From positions 1 through 56,000 of the forward strand of contig NZ_JAAXPW010000020.1 of assembly GCF_012396605.1 (NCBI RefSeq): DNA of 56,000 nt, given 5' to 3'. This document shows, piece after piece, positions 36,257-46,100 of this stretch. Every line of letters starts with the position of its first letter. Positions within the stretch are counted from its first letter, which is position 1. The DNA is from Ureibacillus thermosphaericus. Its GTDB lineage: Bacteria; Bacillota; Bacilli; Bacillales_A; Planococcaceae. A program made the position numbers and the translations under genes. The notes under the pieces were generated by a model. That model saw nothing but the letters and a program-made list of their open reading frames with translations. It had not been told where the DNA came from and made no database searches.

Positions 36257-36277
36257 TCTTTTTGTTACCTCAATATC

Positions 36278-37069
36278 CTATTTTAATTCGATAAATTCAT
36301 CTAACAACTTTTGATGAATGGATGGATTTGCAATTAAAAATGTATCATTGGACAATAAATTGAATGGTTCACCTTTTAAATTTGTTGCAACGGCTCCTAC
36401 CTCTTGTGCAATCACCATTCCTCCTCCAATATCCCATGGCGCTAATCGCATTGATAGATAAGCATCAAGTTTCCCAGTAACAACTAAAGCGATTTCCATG
36501 GCAGCAGAGCCATAAGATCGAGTTCCTCTAACCGTTCGAATGAGATTGGCGATTTTTTCATGATTGATTTTTCCATTTTGAATCACCCAACTTGAATTGA
36601 TGCCAATAATCGCTTCTTCAATTGTCAAAGGTTCTAATTTGCGAATTGGATGATGGTCAATATACGCTCCTTCTCCTCGTATTGCATATATCAGCTCATT
36701 CCGCATGACGTCATATAAATATCCTAGCTTCCCTACTCCATCAACAAAAAAACCAACTGTAATCATGAAATTGCGATGTTGTTTAATAAAGTTCATTGTG
36801 CCATCAATCGGGTCAATAATCCAAATGGGGCCATCAAGTGTGACGATTTTGTCGCCCAACCCTTCTTCTCCCATAATTTTATGGGATGGATCTAATTCTT
36901 TTATTTTCTTTACAAAAAATTGCTCGATTTGACAATCAATATTTGTCACTAAGTCATTCGCATCTGTCTTCGTTTCTATAATCAATTCCTTCGAAAAGGA
37001 TTCTCGTATTTGTTCGCCAGCATCATAAATCAATTTTATCGCAAATTCATTTATTTTTTGTAAATCCAT
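36278..37069 (-). CDS. suhB: Inositol monophosphatase family phosphatase (YktC/SuhB-like)
   Basis: 263 residues. The metal-binding motif A appears as WIIDPIDGTMNFIK, the upstream acidic GEEG motif and motif B as APWDIGGGMVIAQEVG, which place it in the Mg-dependent inositol monophosphatase family. In B. subtilis the neighbouring orthologue is YktC. Substrates may be myo-inositol phosphate or related sugar phosphates. It is a single gene on this strand, with no terminator obvious other than the GC-rich stretch behind it. Confidence 0.9.
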   Translation of the reverse strand: MDLQKINEFAIKLIYDAGEQIRESFSKELIIETKTDANDLVTNIDCQIEQFFVKKIKELDPSHKIMGEEGLGDKIVTLDGPIWIIDPIDGTMNFIKQHRNFMITVGFFVDGVGKLGYLYDVMRNELIYAIRGEGAYIDHHPIRKLEPLTIEEAIIGINSSWVIQNGKINHEKIANLIRTVRGTRSYGSAAMEIALVVTGKLDAYLSMRLAPWDIGGGMVIAQEVGAVATNLKGEPFNLLSNDTFLIANPSIHQKLLDEFIELK

Positions 37070-37408
37070 TCCACTTACCCCACCTTCTTTATCAGCAATC
37101 GAATTCTTCTATTCTAGTATATTATTTACAAAATTCAGAAATTTACTTCGGATAAAATAAACGAAATATTCTAATACTTTAACATTTTAACATGAATTCT
37201 TCAAATGGACCCCTGTTTATTTTAGTTGTATATTTCATGTAAAGTCTTTATTTTTTTCATTTTCAAATTGTTATTATATACTTTTTGAGAAGGAAAGAGG
37301 GATAGCAGGGAGTAATTTTTTCAAAAATATTAAGGAGTTATATTTTCAAAATAAAAAATCACTTGCTCTACAAATGAAAGCAAGTGACTTTAATGGAAGG
37401 GAAAATGT
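37070..37408. other. Intergenic stretch between suhB and a small gene
   Basis: It contains the terminator of the small gene at 37,350-37,387. The rest is AT-rich. AAGGAGTT at about 37,333 on the plus strand is not followed by a start codon at useful distance. No further gene or RNA is seen. Confidence 0.5.
37350..37387 (-). terminator. Terminator of the small helical gene
   Basis: TCACTTGCT and AGCAAGTGA form a 9-bp perfect stem with an 11-nt loop, followed on the minus strand by TTTTTTATTTT. Confidence 0.85.
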
Positions 37409-37612
37409 TTACGCATATGCGTGCAGACCATTTAGCTCATCCTGAATTTCTTTTAAACGTTTTTTACATCTTTCCATTTCTTTCGTATCGTTTTCCTGCA
37501 TCGCGGAATATAAGGAAGCCAACTCATAATCTAATTCTAACCGTAAAACATGTTCATATTGCTTTTCAATATCGACTTTGCGGATGATCTTAACCATTTG
37601 TTTCATGAACAT
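37409..37612 (-). CDS. Small helical protein, possibly YkzI-like
   Basis: About 67 residues, charged and helical (HVLRLELDYELASLYSAMQ, then EMERCKKRLKEIQDELNGL), likely a short coiled coil. Position between suhB and yktB corresponds to B. subtilis ykzI; the family is not certain. The start is set at the ATG 6 nt after AGGA; an ATG two codons later is an alternative. It has its own terminator and runs opposite to yktB. Confidence 0.6.
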   Translation of the reverse strand: MFMKQMVKIIRKVDIEKQYEHVLRLELDYELASLYSAMQENDTKEMERCKKRLKEIQDELNGLHAYA

Positions 37613-37724
37613 CACTTTCCTTTCCCAATTATTTTTTGTCAAAAGGATAAATGCTATTGTTACAAGATTTTTCCCAAAAAACGTGAAAAATAAACATTTG
37701 ATTCAAAAAGGAGGAAAACAAATC

Positions 37725-38354
37725 ATGGTCGATATAAAATGGACAAATTCCGATTTCAATGTCTTTACCATTGACGGCTTAGATCATCGGATGGATGCAC
37801 TAAAAACCATCGTACGTCCAAAATTCGAAGCATTAGGTAACCATTTTGCCGGTTATTTCAGCGCTAAAACTGGAGATGAATTTTTTGCCCATATAGCAAA
37901 ACATGCAAGAAGAACAGTCAATCCGCCTAACGATTCATGGGTAGCATTTGCACCTTACAAACGAGGTTACAAATCACTTCCTCATTTTCAAATTGGGCTT
38001 ACGCACACCCATTTATTCATTATTGTTGCAATTATTTATGAAGCCCCACAAAAATCTGCCATGGCAGATCGTCTATTAAATTCAATCGATGTTTTTTACG
38101 AATTGCCAGATGATTTTATTATTTCAGGGGATCATACATCTTTAGATGCTATTCCGCTAAAAGAAGCATTGAACGGTCAATTGAATGAACTTCTTATTCG
38201 TTTAAGAGACGTCAAAAAAGGAGAATTTTTAGTTGGGCGTCATATTCCTCGGGAACAATGCATAAATCTATCTTCGGAAGAGTTTTTAAAAGTCGCTGAA
38301 AATACTTTTGAAGCCCTTTTCCCAATTTACGATATCATCATTGGGAAAAATTAG
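37725..38354 (+). CDS. yktB: YktB, UPF0637/DUF1054 family protein
   Basis: 209 residues, soluble. Landmarks of the family include the WTNSDFNVFTIDGLDHRM start and RPKFEALG; proteins of this family have a known fold but no established function. The ATG follows AAAGGAGG by 8 nt. The longer frame to the left has no site and overlaps the opposite small gene. It is a single-gene unit ending in a bidirectional terminator. Confidence 0.88.
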   Translation: MVDIKWTNSDFNVFTIDGLDHRMDALKTIVRPKFEALGNHFAGYFSAKTGDEFFAHIAKHARRTVNPPNDSWVAFAPYKRGYKSLPHFQIGLTHTHLFIIVAIIYEAPQKSAMADRLLNSIDVFYELPDDFIISGDHTSLDAIPLKEALNGQLNELLIRLRDVKKGEFLVGRHIPREQCINLSSEEFLKVAENTFEALFPIYDIIIGKN

Positions 38355-38538
38355 GATTTACAATCGGATATATTTACAGATATAATTTCCTGTTTTGAGG
38401 AAAAGTCGATTTTCTGCTATATGTTGTATAATTAATATGCTCAGGACGACTTTAATCATTACATTTTTCTTCCGCTTTTTTTCATCAAATTCATTTATAA
38501 ACTCCATTAATGATTCATATATTGATGTTTGGGAAAGG

Positions 38539-38569
38539 AAAAAAGGAGCGTAAATGACCGCTCCTTTTT
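38539..38569. terminator. Bidirectional terminator between yktB and yktA
   Basis: AAAAAGGAGCG and CGCTCCTTTTT pair perfectly over an 8-nt loop. Confidence 0.85.
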
Positions 38570-38576
38570 GTTGTCT

Positions 38577-38867
38577 TTATCTTCGTTTTTTTTGTGATTC
38601 AAGTACAATTGTTTCCCCATTTTCCAGTTTTCTTGCCTGTTTCACTACCGGGTAACTAGCATATCCACTGACCTCTTCAAATTCACGAAACAGTGTTTTT
38701 TCTTCTGCTTTCGATGGAACGATTTCTTTAAAACGCCGATACTTTTCTAACATCACTTCTCTTTTAATGCCTTTTTCATATGCTTGTTCAATTCCTTCAA
38801 AAAATTTTACTACCGTGATAATTTCTTCCGTTGTCCAATCCGGCGAAATAGGATACGCATATTCCAT
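38577..38867 (-). CDS. yktA: YktA, UPF0223 family protein
   Basis: 96 residues, helical and charged. It begins [15 protein letters not shown], the usual opening of the UPF0223 family, whose role is unknown. GAGAGG lies about 9 nt upstream. It follows the nitronate monooxygenase-like gene by 24 nt and is probably cotranscribed with it. Confidence 0.85.
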   Translation of the reverse strand: MEYAYPISPDWTTEEIITVVKFFEGIEQAYEKGIKREVMLEKYRRFKEIVPSKAEEKTLFREFEEVSGYASYPVVKQARKLENGETIVLESQKKRR

Positions 38868-38891
38868 TGACAGTACCTCTCTTTTTTCTCT

Positions 38892-39854
38892 TTATCTTCC
38901 CCACTTTAATCGAATTTCTTCCGCTTCCCGGATCATTCGATCAATCAGTTCTTTTACGGTTGGTACATCTTTTATTAAACCAGTTACTTGTCCTGCCCAA
39001 CCGAATCCGTTCTTTGCATCTCCATCGTAAATGAAGCGTTTATTGGCCTTTCCGCTTATGTATTCTTTTAACGCTTCATAAGTAGGGGTTTCCTTTTCAA
39101 TTTCCAAAATTTTTTCAGTAAATTCACTTTTTAATGCGCGAGCTGGAGTTCCTAATGAGCGTTTGATAACCGTAGTATCTGTTTCTGTACTGTTGATTAG
39201 CGCGTCGATATAGGCAGGTGATGCATGCACACACTCTTTTGTCGCAATGAATCGTGTCCCCATTTCGATTCCTTCTGCCCCAAGGGACAATGCTGCCATC
39301 AAACCACGGCCATCCCCAATTCCCCCAGAAGCAATTACTGGGATTGAGACGCTATCTACTACTTGCGGAACGAGCACCATTGTCCCCACATCATCTCGAC
39401 CTAAATGCCCTCCACCTTCTTGTCCTACAACCATCACTGCGTCCGCACCAAGTTCTTCAGCTTTTTGTGCTTGACGGCGTGCCGCTACTAATACTAACTT
39501 TTTCACATCAACACCTTCAAGTAATTTGAACATCGGTGCTGGATTTCCTCCAGTCATCGATATAACGGGCACTTTTTCTTCAATGGCTACTTCCACCATT
39601 GGCTCATATCCTTTCCCGTAATTGCCAAAAGCAAAATTGACGCCGAAAGGTTTATCCGTTTTCTCTTTCGTTTTTCGAATTTCTTCTCTTAATTGTTCTG
39701 GTGTTTCTAAACTGAGAGCAGTAATTTGTCCAAGTCCACCAGCATTAGATACGGCTGCAGCTAAATCTGAGTATGCTAAATAAGCTAAGCCACCTTGTAT
39801 GATTGGATATTGTATTCCTAATAATTTCGTTACTCTTGTATCCCAATTCAACAT
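38892..39854 (-). CDS. Nitronate monooxygenase / FabK-like FMN enzyme
   Basis: 320 residues forming a TIM-barrel flavoprotein. Landmarks are PIIQGGLAYLAYSDLAAAVSNAGG at the start (N-terminal FMN loop), the GQEGGGH histidine segment, and the phosphate-binding ASGGIGDGRG and MGTRFIATKE segments. Such enzymes oxidise nitronates or act as enoyl-ACP reductases (FabK); the two are hard to tell apart by motif alone. AAAGGGG precedes the ATG. Together with yktA it forms an operon opposite speA. Confidence 0.85.
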   Translation of the reverse strand: MLNWDTRVTKLLGIQYPIIQGGLAYLAYSDLAAAVSNAGGLGQITALSLETPEQLREEIRKTKEKTDKPFGVNFAFGNYGKGYEPMVEVAIEEKVPVISMTGGNPAPMFKLLEGVDVKKLVLVAARRQAQKAEELGADAVMVVGQEGGGHLGRDDVGTMVLVPQVVDSVSIPVIASGGIGDGRGLMAALSLGAEGIEMGTRFIATKECVHASPAYIDALINSTETDTTVIKRSLGTPARALKSEFTEKILEIEKETPTYEALKEYISGKANKRFIYDGDAKNGFGWAGQVTGLIKDVPTVKELIDRMIREAEEIRLKWGR

Positions 39855-39922
39855 TTACATCCCCTTTTCATCATAATTATTTATATAGTTCTTCAATAAA
39901 ACTTGAATTTCCTTTAATTTTT

Positions 39923-39951
39923 TATAGCATGTGTAGCCTATAGATGCTATA
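39923..39951. promoter_or_regulatory. Operator-like palindrome upstream of speA
   Basis: TATAGCAT (39,923) and ATGCTATA (39,944) form an 8-bp inverted repeat with a 13-nt gap. The second arm overlaps a perfect -10-like TATAAT (39,948-39,953), so a bound repressor would cover the promoter. No good -35 lies at 17 bp. Confidence 0.45.
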
Positions 39952-39996
39952 ATTTCTTTGTTTTGAATATTAATTAAAAGCGAGGTGGTACCTGCG

Positions 39997-41466
39997 TTGT
40001 CACAGTTAGAAACTCCTTTGTTCGACGCATTGCTAAAACATCGAAACAGACATCCAATCCAATTCCATATTCCCGGACATAAAAAGGGACAAGGAATGGA
40101 TCCTGCGTTTCGAGAATTCGTCGGAGACAACGTTTTATCAATTGATTTAATCAATATTGCTCCACTAGATGATTTACATTCACCAAAGGCTGCTATTAAA
40201 GAAGCTCAAGAACTTGCTGCACAAGCTTTTGGTGCTGATTATACATTTTTCTCTGTTCAAGGAACTAGTGGTGCTATCATGGCGATGATTATGTCTGTCG
40301 TCGGTCCAGGAGATAAAATTTTGGTACCACGAAATGTTCATAAATCAACAATGTCAGCGATTATTCTTTCAGGTGCTATTCCGATATTTATTTATCCTGA
40401 AGTGGATGAAGAATTCGGTATCACCCATGGAATCTCAGCAGAATCCGTTGAAAAAGCAATCGAAACATATCCTGATGCAAAGGCTGTACTTGTCATTAAT
40501 CCAACATATTTTGGTTTTGCTGCTGATTTAAAACGCATTGTGGATATCGCACATACTTCAAATATACCAGTAATCGTTGATGAGGCCCATGGCATTCATT
40601 TAAAATTCCATGATGAACTACCAATCTCAGCAATGGAAGCTGGTGCAGACATGGCCGCAACAAGCGTACATAAGCTGGGAGGGTCTTTAACGCAAAGTTC
40701 TGTATTAAACGTACGAGAAGGTCTTGTGAGCGTAAGTCGAGTTCAATCAGTGTTATCAATGTTGCAAACGACTTCCACTTCATATCCGCTATTAGCATCC
40801 CTCGACTGTGCTAGAAGACAATTAGCAGTTCATGGATATGATTTAATTGACCAAGCCATTCGCCTGGCAAAAGAAGCAAGAAAACGAATTAACAAAATTC
40901 CTCACTTAAAAGTTGCTGGAAGAGAAAAATTGCATTCTTCTGCTACATTCGATATGGATCAGACAAAATTGTTAATCAGCGTAAAAGATTTAGGAATTAC
41001 AGGTCATCAAGCGGAGGAATGGCTTCGTCAAAATGCGAATATTGAAGTAGAGCTATCTGACCTATACAACATCCTTTGTCTTGTAACATTAGGCGATACA
41101 AAAAAAGAAATTAATTTGCTAATTAACGCGCTCCAACGTATGTCTCAAACCTTTGATTCTGAAGCTTGCGTGAAAGAAACAGAAGTCAATGTACCGGACA
41201 TTCCTGCTCTTGCCATGACACCAAGAGATGCCTTTTATTCCAGTACGGAAGTAATTCCTTTTAAAGATTCCGCTGGTTATATTTGTGCTGAATTTATTAT
41301 GGTATATCCTCCAGGCATTCCAATCTTTATTCCTGGGGAAGTCATTACAGAAGAAAATATAAAGTATATTCAAATGAATATTGAAGCAGGATTGCCGGTC
41401 CAAGGTCCAGAAGATGCGAGCCTACAAACCATTCGGGTTATTAAAGAACGCAAACCGATATATTAG
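39997..41466 (+). CDS. speA: Orn/Lys/Arg decarboxylase family (SpeA-like)
   Basis: About 489 residues. The PLP lysine is in TSVHKLGGSLTQ, with VDEAHGIH upstream and the N-terminal HIPGHKKGQG signature of fold-III basic amino acid decarboxylases. B. subtilis SpeA at the same locus is an arginine decarboxylase starting the polyamine pathway; here arginine is the likeliest substrate but lysine or ornithine cannot be excluded. I choose TTG as start because GAGGTGG lies 8 nt upstream; the GTG twelve bases earlier is inside that ribosome site. Confidence 0.9.
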   Translation: MSQLETPLFDALLKHRNRHPIQFHIPGHKKGQGMDPAFREFVGDNVLSIDLINIAPLDDLHSPKAAIKEAQELAAQAFGADYTFFSVQGTSGAIMAMIMSVVGPGDKILVPRNVHKSTMSAIILSGAIPIFIYPEVDEEFGITHGISAESVEKAIETYPDAKAVLVINPTYFGFAADLKRIVDIAHTSNIPVIVDEAHGIHLKFHDELPISAMEAGADMAATSVHKLGGSLTQSSVLNVREGLVSVSRVQSVLSMLQTTSTSYPLLASLDCARRQLAVHGYDLIDQAIRLAKEARKRINKIPHLKVAGREKLHSSATFDMDQTKLLISVKDLGITGHQAEEWLRQNANIEVELSDLYNILCLVTLGDTKKEINLLINALQRMSQTFDSEACVKETEVNVPDIPALAMTPRDAFYSSTEVIPFKDSAGYICAEFIMVYPPGIPIFIPGEVITEENIKYIQMNIEAGLPVQGPEDASLQTIRVIKERKPIY

Positions 41467-41482
41467 TATGCATTAAAAGATG

Positions 41483-41516
41483 AAAGCATTCTAGAATCTA
41501 CTAGAATGCTTTTTTA
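41483..41516. terminator. Bidirectional terminator between speA and lrgB
   Basis: AGCATTCTAG and CTAGAATGCT form a 10-bp perfect stem followed by TTTTTT on the plus strand; the A-run on the other side serves the minus strand. Confidence 0.85.
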
Positions 41517-42191
41517 CATAAAAATATATGCAAATATTGGACATAAAATCGCACCAATTACCGCACTAAGCCCCAAAGATAATGAGCCAATCGACAAATC
41601 CAGTTCACTATAATCCACAAGCTTAGACGTTCCAACTCCGTGACTAGCGCTCCCCATCGCAATTCCACGACTAATGGATGATTCAATTTTCCCAATGGAA
41701 AACACAACAGAACCAAGTAATGCTCCTGTAAATCCTGCAATCATTACCAATACGGCAGTAAGAGGTGGGATCCCGCCAATTGTTTCACTCACTTGCATTG
41801 CTACAGGTGTCGTAATGGATTTTGGTAAAGCTGTTAATATTAATTCTTTATCTAATTTAAAAATAACAAGCAAAGTATAAATACTAATTAAACCACTCAC
41901 CATGGCTATCAAGATACCAGATAGAATCGTATATTTATATTTCAACACCATTTCCCACTGATTGTATAAAGGATAAGCTAATGCCACAACTGCTGGACCC
42001 AGCAAATGTTGTAAATAACGTCCGCCTTCCATATACACTTCGTAAGGAATATTCAATAAAAGCAGTCCTGCAATAATAATAATCGACGAAGTTAAAATTG
42101 GCATGAAAAACTGATAAGGGAATCGTTTATGTAATTTCACCATTAATAAAAATATGATAACGGTGCTAATGATGGATATACTTGCTTGCAT
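41514..42191 (-). CDS. lrgB: LrgB/CidB family membrane protein
   Basis: 225 residues with about seven membrane helices. The GIAMGSASHGVGTSKL segment is the LrgB family signature. LrgAB/CidAB modulate cell lysis in staphylococci, and the B. subtilis homologue PftAB imports pyruvate. The start overlaps lrgA by 26 nt with a ribosome site inside lrgA, so the two are coupled. Given the pyruvate enzymes around (pdh, pyc), a pyruvate link is attractive but remains inference. Confidence 0.9.
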   Translation of the reverse strand: MQASISIISTVIIFLLMVKLHKRFPYQFFMPILTSSIIIIAGLLLLNIPYEVYMEGGRYLQHLLGPAVVALAYPLYNQWEMVLKYKYTILSGILIAMVSGLISIYTLLVIFKLDKELILTALPKSITTPVAMQVSETIGGIPPLTAVLVMIAGFTGALLGSVVFSIGKIESSISRGIAMGSASHGVGTSKLVDYSELDLSIGSLSLGLSAVIGAILCPIFAYIFM

Positions 42192-42582
42192 GATCCATTT
42201 CTCCCTTCTCCTTCTTCTCTTTCATTGCTAGCTCTTTTTTCTCAATCCATTGACAAATCAAACTTGTTGTGATTAGTACAAATAGTGTACTAACAATAAC
42301 GGATGCCATTAATAATGAGCCAGACAAGGAGAAAAGCTCAGGATAATTAATTATGCCAATCATCGGTGGAATAAAGAACAACATCATAAAACCAATTAAA
42401 AAGGATGCACCATCTTTTATATAATCTACTTTTATCCATTTTAACTGCAAGCATATAAATAAAAGCACTAACCCTATAACACTAGCTGGCAATGGTAGTT
42501 TTGTTAAATTACCAATTAATACACCAGCATAATAAAAAATATACAGAATCAAAATTTGAGCGATTATCCGAACAACTCTCAT
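42166..42582 (-). CDS. lrgA: LrgA/CidA family holin-like membrane protein
   Basis: About 138 residues with four membrane helices, beginning MRVVRIIAQILILYIFYYAG as usual for CidA/LrgA and ending in a charged tail. It acts with LrgB. The start is uncertain: a GTG 13 codons upstream lies within GGAGGTG, and the ATG chosen by family likeness is separated from that ribosome site by a hairpin (AGAAAAAGGA/TCCTTTTTCT), which could bring the site closer or regulate initiation. Confidence 0.85.
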   Translation of the reverse strand: MRVVRIIAQILILYIFYYAGVLIGNLTKLPLPASVIGLVLLFICLQLKWIKVDYIKDGASFLIGFMMLFFIPPMIGIINYPELFSLSGSLLMASVIVSTLFVLITTSLICQWIEKKELAMKEKKEKGEMDHASKYIHH

Positions 42583-42822
42583 AGAATCATTAGAAAAAGG
42601 AAATCCTTTTTCTAAACTCACCTCCGTATCCGTTATTTTATACCTGTGACAAAATAATGTCTATTCTTTTAAATTTATAAAAATCAAAACTATCTAAATA
42701 TTGAAGATAAATTCCTAATTTATGAGGATGAATTCTCGAATAAACGGATAAATGCATTTTTACAATGAAGGAGCTGGCATCTTTTTTTTGATGTAATTGC
42801 TCCACTAAATAAGAATCTCCTT

Positions 42823-43106
42823 CTTGTGCAGATAACACTCTAGCTTGTGCAGATTAATACTGCTCTTGTGCATATTCCTTATTTAATTGTGTGGATGTTT
42901 CACCTGCTCGTGCGAATAAATCAACCTTTTACATAAATAGCTCTCCTCTTGTGTAGATAACTTATCTGCTTGTGTGGATACATCAGCAGCTTGTGCGGAT
43001 AGCTCCCCTACTTGTGTGAATGGCTTCCATTCTTGTGTAGATAACCACACATCTCGTGCGGATAACCTTCAAGCTTGTGTGGTTAGCATATAATCTTGTG
43101 CGAGTT
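42823..43106. repeat. 21-bp-period intergenic array B
   Basis: Thirteen units begin at 42,823, 42,844, 42,865, 42,886, 42,907, 42,948, 42,969, 42,990, 43,011, 43,032, 43,053, 43,074 and 43,095. All steps are 21 bp except one of 41 bp that spans a decayed unit. The core is CTTGTGYGGATA, the same as array A; the nine bases between cores vary. The array fills the gap between the RND-exporter terminator and the lrgA leader. Confidence 0.95.
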
Positions 43107-43145
43107 TCCCCACAATACGTTTCCTCCTCATTATATGGATAAACA

Positions 43146-43194
43146 GAAAAGCTGTACGAAAGACATTGTATATTGGCTTTCGTACAGCTTTTTC
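43146..43194 (-). terminator. Terminator of the RND exporter gene
   Basis: AAAGCTGTACGAAAG and CTTTCGTACAGCTTT (43,177-43,191) form a perfect 15-bp stem, followed by T-rich DNA on the minus strand. Confidence 0.88.
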
Positions 43195-43196
43195 AT

Positions 43197-46100
43197 TTAA
43201 TCTAGCCGAATCGCTCTTCGATTTTTTCCAAAAAGTCTTGATAATGATTCGTATACAATTGGAACGATAAATAAAGTGAGAACTGTTGAACTAAATAAAC
43301 CACCGATTACGGTAATGGCTAATCCTTTTGAAATTAAACCGCTTCCTTCTTCCTCAAATATAAGCGGAATTAATGCCCCCATTGTTGCAATAGCCGTCAT
43401 CAATATCGGTCTTAATCGAGTGCTACCCGCCTCTAATATTGCTTCTCGCATCTTCATTCCGTCATATTCCATATGAACGATGCGGTCCACTAAAACAATC
43501 GCATTCGTTACAACAATTCCGATTAACATAAGAAGTCCCATCATCACTGAAACGGATATCGTTTCATCAAAAATCCATAGCAATCCTAAGGCTCCTATCA
43601 CGGTAAAAGGTAAAGAAAATAAAATGGCAAATGGAGCGAGCCCTTCGCTGAACGTTACTACTAATATAAAATAAACAATCGCCACTGCCGCAAGACATGC
43701 AAGACCAAGTTTCACAAAAGCTTCTTCCATATCTTTTGTTACTCCTGCAGCTTCAATCTCAACGCCTTTTGGTAATTTTAATTTCTCAAGCCTTTCTTCC
43801 ACTTCCGTAGAAGCTTTCGTAATGTCCTTACTTGTAATCGTACCAGAAACTGTTGCATAAAATTTCCCTTTACTTCGCGAAACTGTATTGGCAACCGTTC
43901 CTTTTTTCACTTCAACTATATCTCCAATTGTCACAACACTTCCTGTTGGAGTAGAGAGTGGAGTTTGCAACAACGCTTCAAAGTTTTGTGGTATGATTTT
44001 ATCTTTGCGAATAATAACATTGACGTCTTCTCCATCTTTTTCAATCGTTGTTAATACTTGTTCCGGCATATGAGGATTTAATAAATAAGCGATTTGTGCA
44101 GCTGATAAGTGATATTGCAAGAGGGTTTGTTGATTTACTTTCAATGTATATTCATCAAATCGTTCCGCCAGACTTGTCGAAACATCTTTTACATACTTTG
44201 AATCCTGCATTATATCTTCTATTTGCATAACAGCTTCTTCTAAATCAACTTGATCGTTGCCGTAAACTGTATAACTTAATTCGTTATTCGAGACGGACAT
44301 ATTGAAATTTTGATTTTTCCATTTACCAGAATGATCTAAATTGGCTAAGTAATTTTCGATCTCTTTTGTCACTTCATCAAAGTTTTCTGTTTCTTCATTA
44401 AAAATTAAGAACATTAAAGCTCCATTATTGCTGCCCATACCCATCATCATATTATCGCTTGAACCGATGGAAAGTTGAACAACCTCCACATCTTCTCTTG
44501 CCATCATTTCCTGTTCTACTTCAGACACATTTTGTAATATCGTATCTTCCGTTTCACCCGGCTCTGGTGTATAGGTGATATAAAGCATTTTTTGTTCTTC
44601 TGTTGGCAAAAAACTAAAGCCGAGAATAGGAATTAAACATAAGCTTCCAACAAGTAATAAAAAAGCAACAAATGAAGTAATCAGTTTATGATTTAATGTC
44701 CAATTTAAAAATTTCCTATAATATTTTGCCAACATGCTTTTGGTGGATCGATGCCCTGTAACTCTATTTTCCTTATATAATTTTTTCTTAAAAAGTGAAT
44801 GTGAAAATGCTGGTACCACGGTAATTGCTACAAGCAAAGATGCGAGCAATGCAAAGGTTATTGTCAGTGCAAATGGGAGAAATAATTCCCCAATCATCCC
44901 TCCAACAAATACTAGTGGTAAAAATACTGCAATGGTAACCAATGTAGAAGATAATATTGGTTTAAACATTTCAATCGTTGCAGAGCTTATTAATGCTCGT
45001 CCATATAAAGGTTCGTTTCTTAAATGGAGCCTTCTGTAAATATTTTCAACGACCACAATCGAGTCATCAATAACCCTCCCAATTGCTATCGTCATCGCAC
45101 CTAATGTCATCATATTTAACGTAATATCTAGAGAATACAAAATCATAAAAGCAATCAATAAAGATAATGGTATGGAAATTACAGAAATCAATGTTGATTT
45201 GATATCTCTTAAGAAGAATAAAATGACAACAATTGCTACCACTGCGCCAATAAAGGCTTTATTTAACATGGTTCTGACAGACTGTTCAATTGGTGCACCT
45301 TGGTCTAAAGTAACATCAATGATTAACCCTTGAACGGATGACGTTAATTCATTCGCTAACGCTTTCGCTTCCTTAACGACTTCCAGCGTATTGGCATCTT
45401 GCGCTTTAACAATTTGTAAAGTGATTGCCTCTCTACCATTCGTTCTTGATACAGACTCCACTTTCCCAACAAAATGAATAGTTGCAATTTCACCTAACGT
45501 AACAAAAGGATAAGGGTAAATCTGGGAAGGGGTAATTGGTATAACTATATTCTTTAATCCTTCAATTGTCGTCACTTTACCATCAATTACGATTGATTGC
45601 TCTTCATCCTGAAACGGAAATAATCCAAGAGGCACTCGGACGTTGCTCGATTGAATCATTTGTTTTACATTTTCCTCTGTTATCCCAAGAGAAGCCATTT
45701 TCTCTTCATTAAAATGTAACTCAATTTCATTTACATGTTGACCTGAAATCGAAACAGACGCCACACCATCAATTCCTTCAAATTTTGGTGCGACAATTTC
45801 TTCTACCGTCGTTGTAAGTTCTGCAATATCTTCTGTTTCACTTGAAATACTAAAAGCCAATATTGGAAATGCATTAATTGTTACTCGTGTAATATTTGGC
45901 TCCTCTGCATGATCTGGAAGTTTTATTTGTTCAATGGCTGACTTGATTTCCCGTTCGGCATTAACAAGGTCAATACCATACTCAAATTCAATTTGCACAT
46001 TTGATAAATTGGCATAGGAATTAGAGTATACATTTAGAACTCCTTCTAAGTTTGCAACAACTTTCTCCAAAGGTTCTGAAATTTCTTCCATCACCTGTTT

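Noticed and set aside
39981-39996. AGGTGGTACC before speA resembles the T-box antiterminator core
   Set aside because: Only about 130 bp separate it from the opposite gene, with no stem I, specifier loop or terminator; it is better explained as a ribosome site.
39855-40154. 99-codon ORF opposite the start of speA
   Set aside because: It is an antisense shadow of the decarboxylase N-terminus.
42638-42838. 66-codon minus-strand ORF at the edge of array B
   Set aside because: No ribosome site or family likeness; its N-terminus is array repeat.
42823-43106. Array B as a CRISPR array
   Set aside because: Repeats are 12-nt degenerate cores with 9-nt spacers, far below CRISPR dimensions, and no cas genes are near.
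33090-43106. A replication origin based on DnaA-box-like units
   Set aside because: No unit is an exact TTATCCACA, there is no dnaA/dnaN nearby and no AT-rich unwinding region is evident; binding by DnaA stays a hypothesis only.
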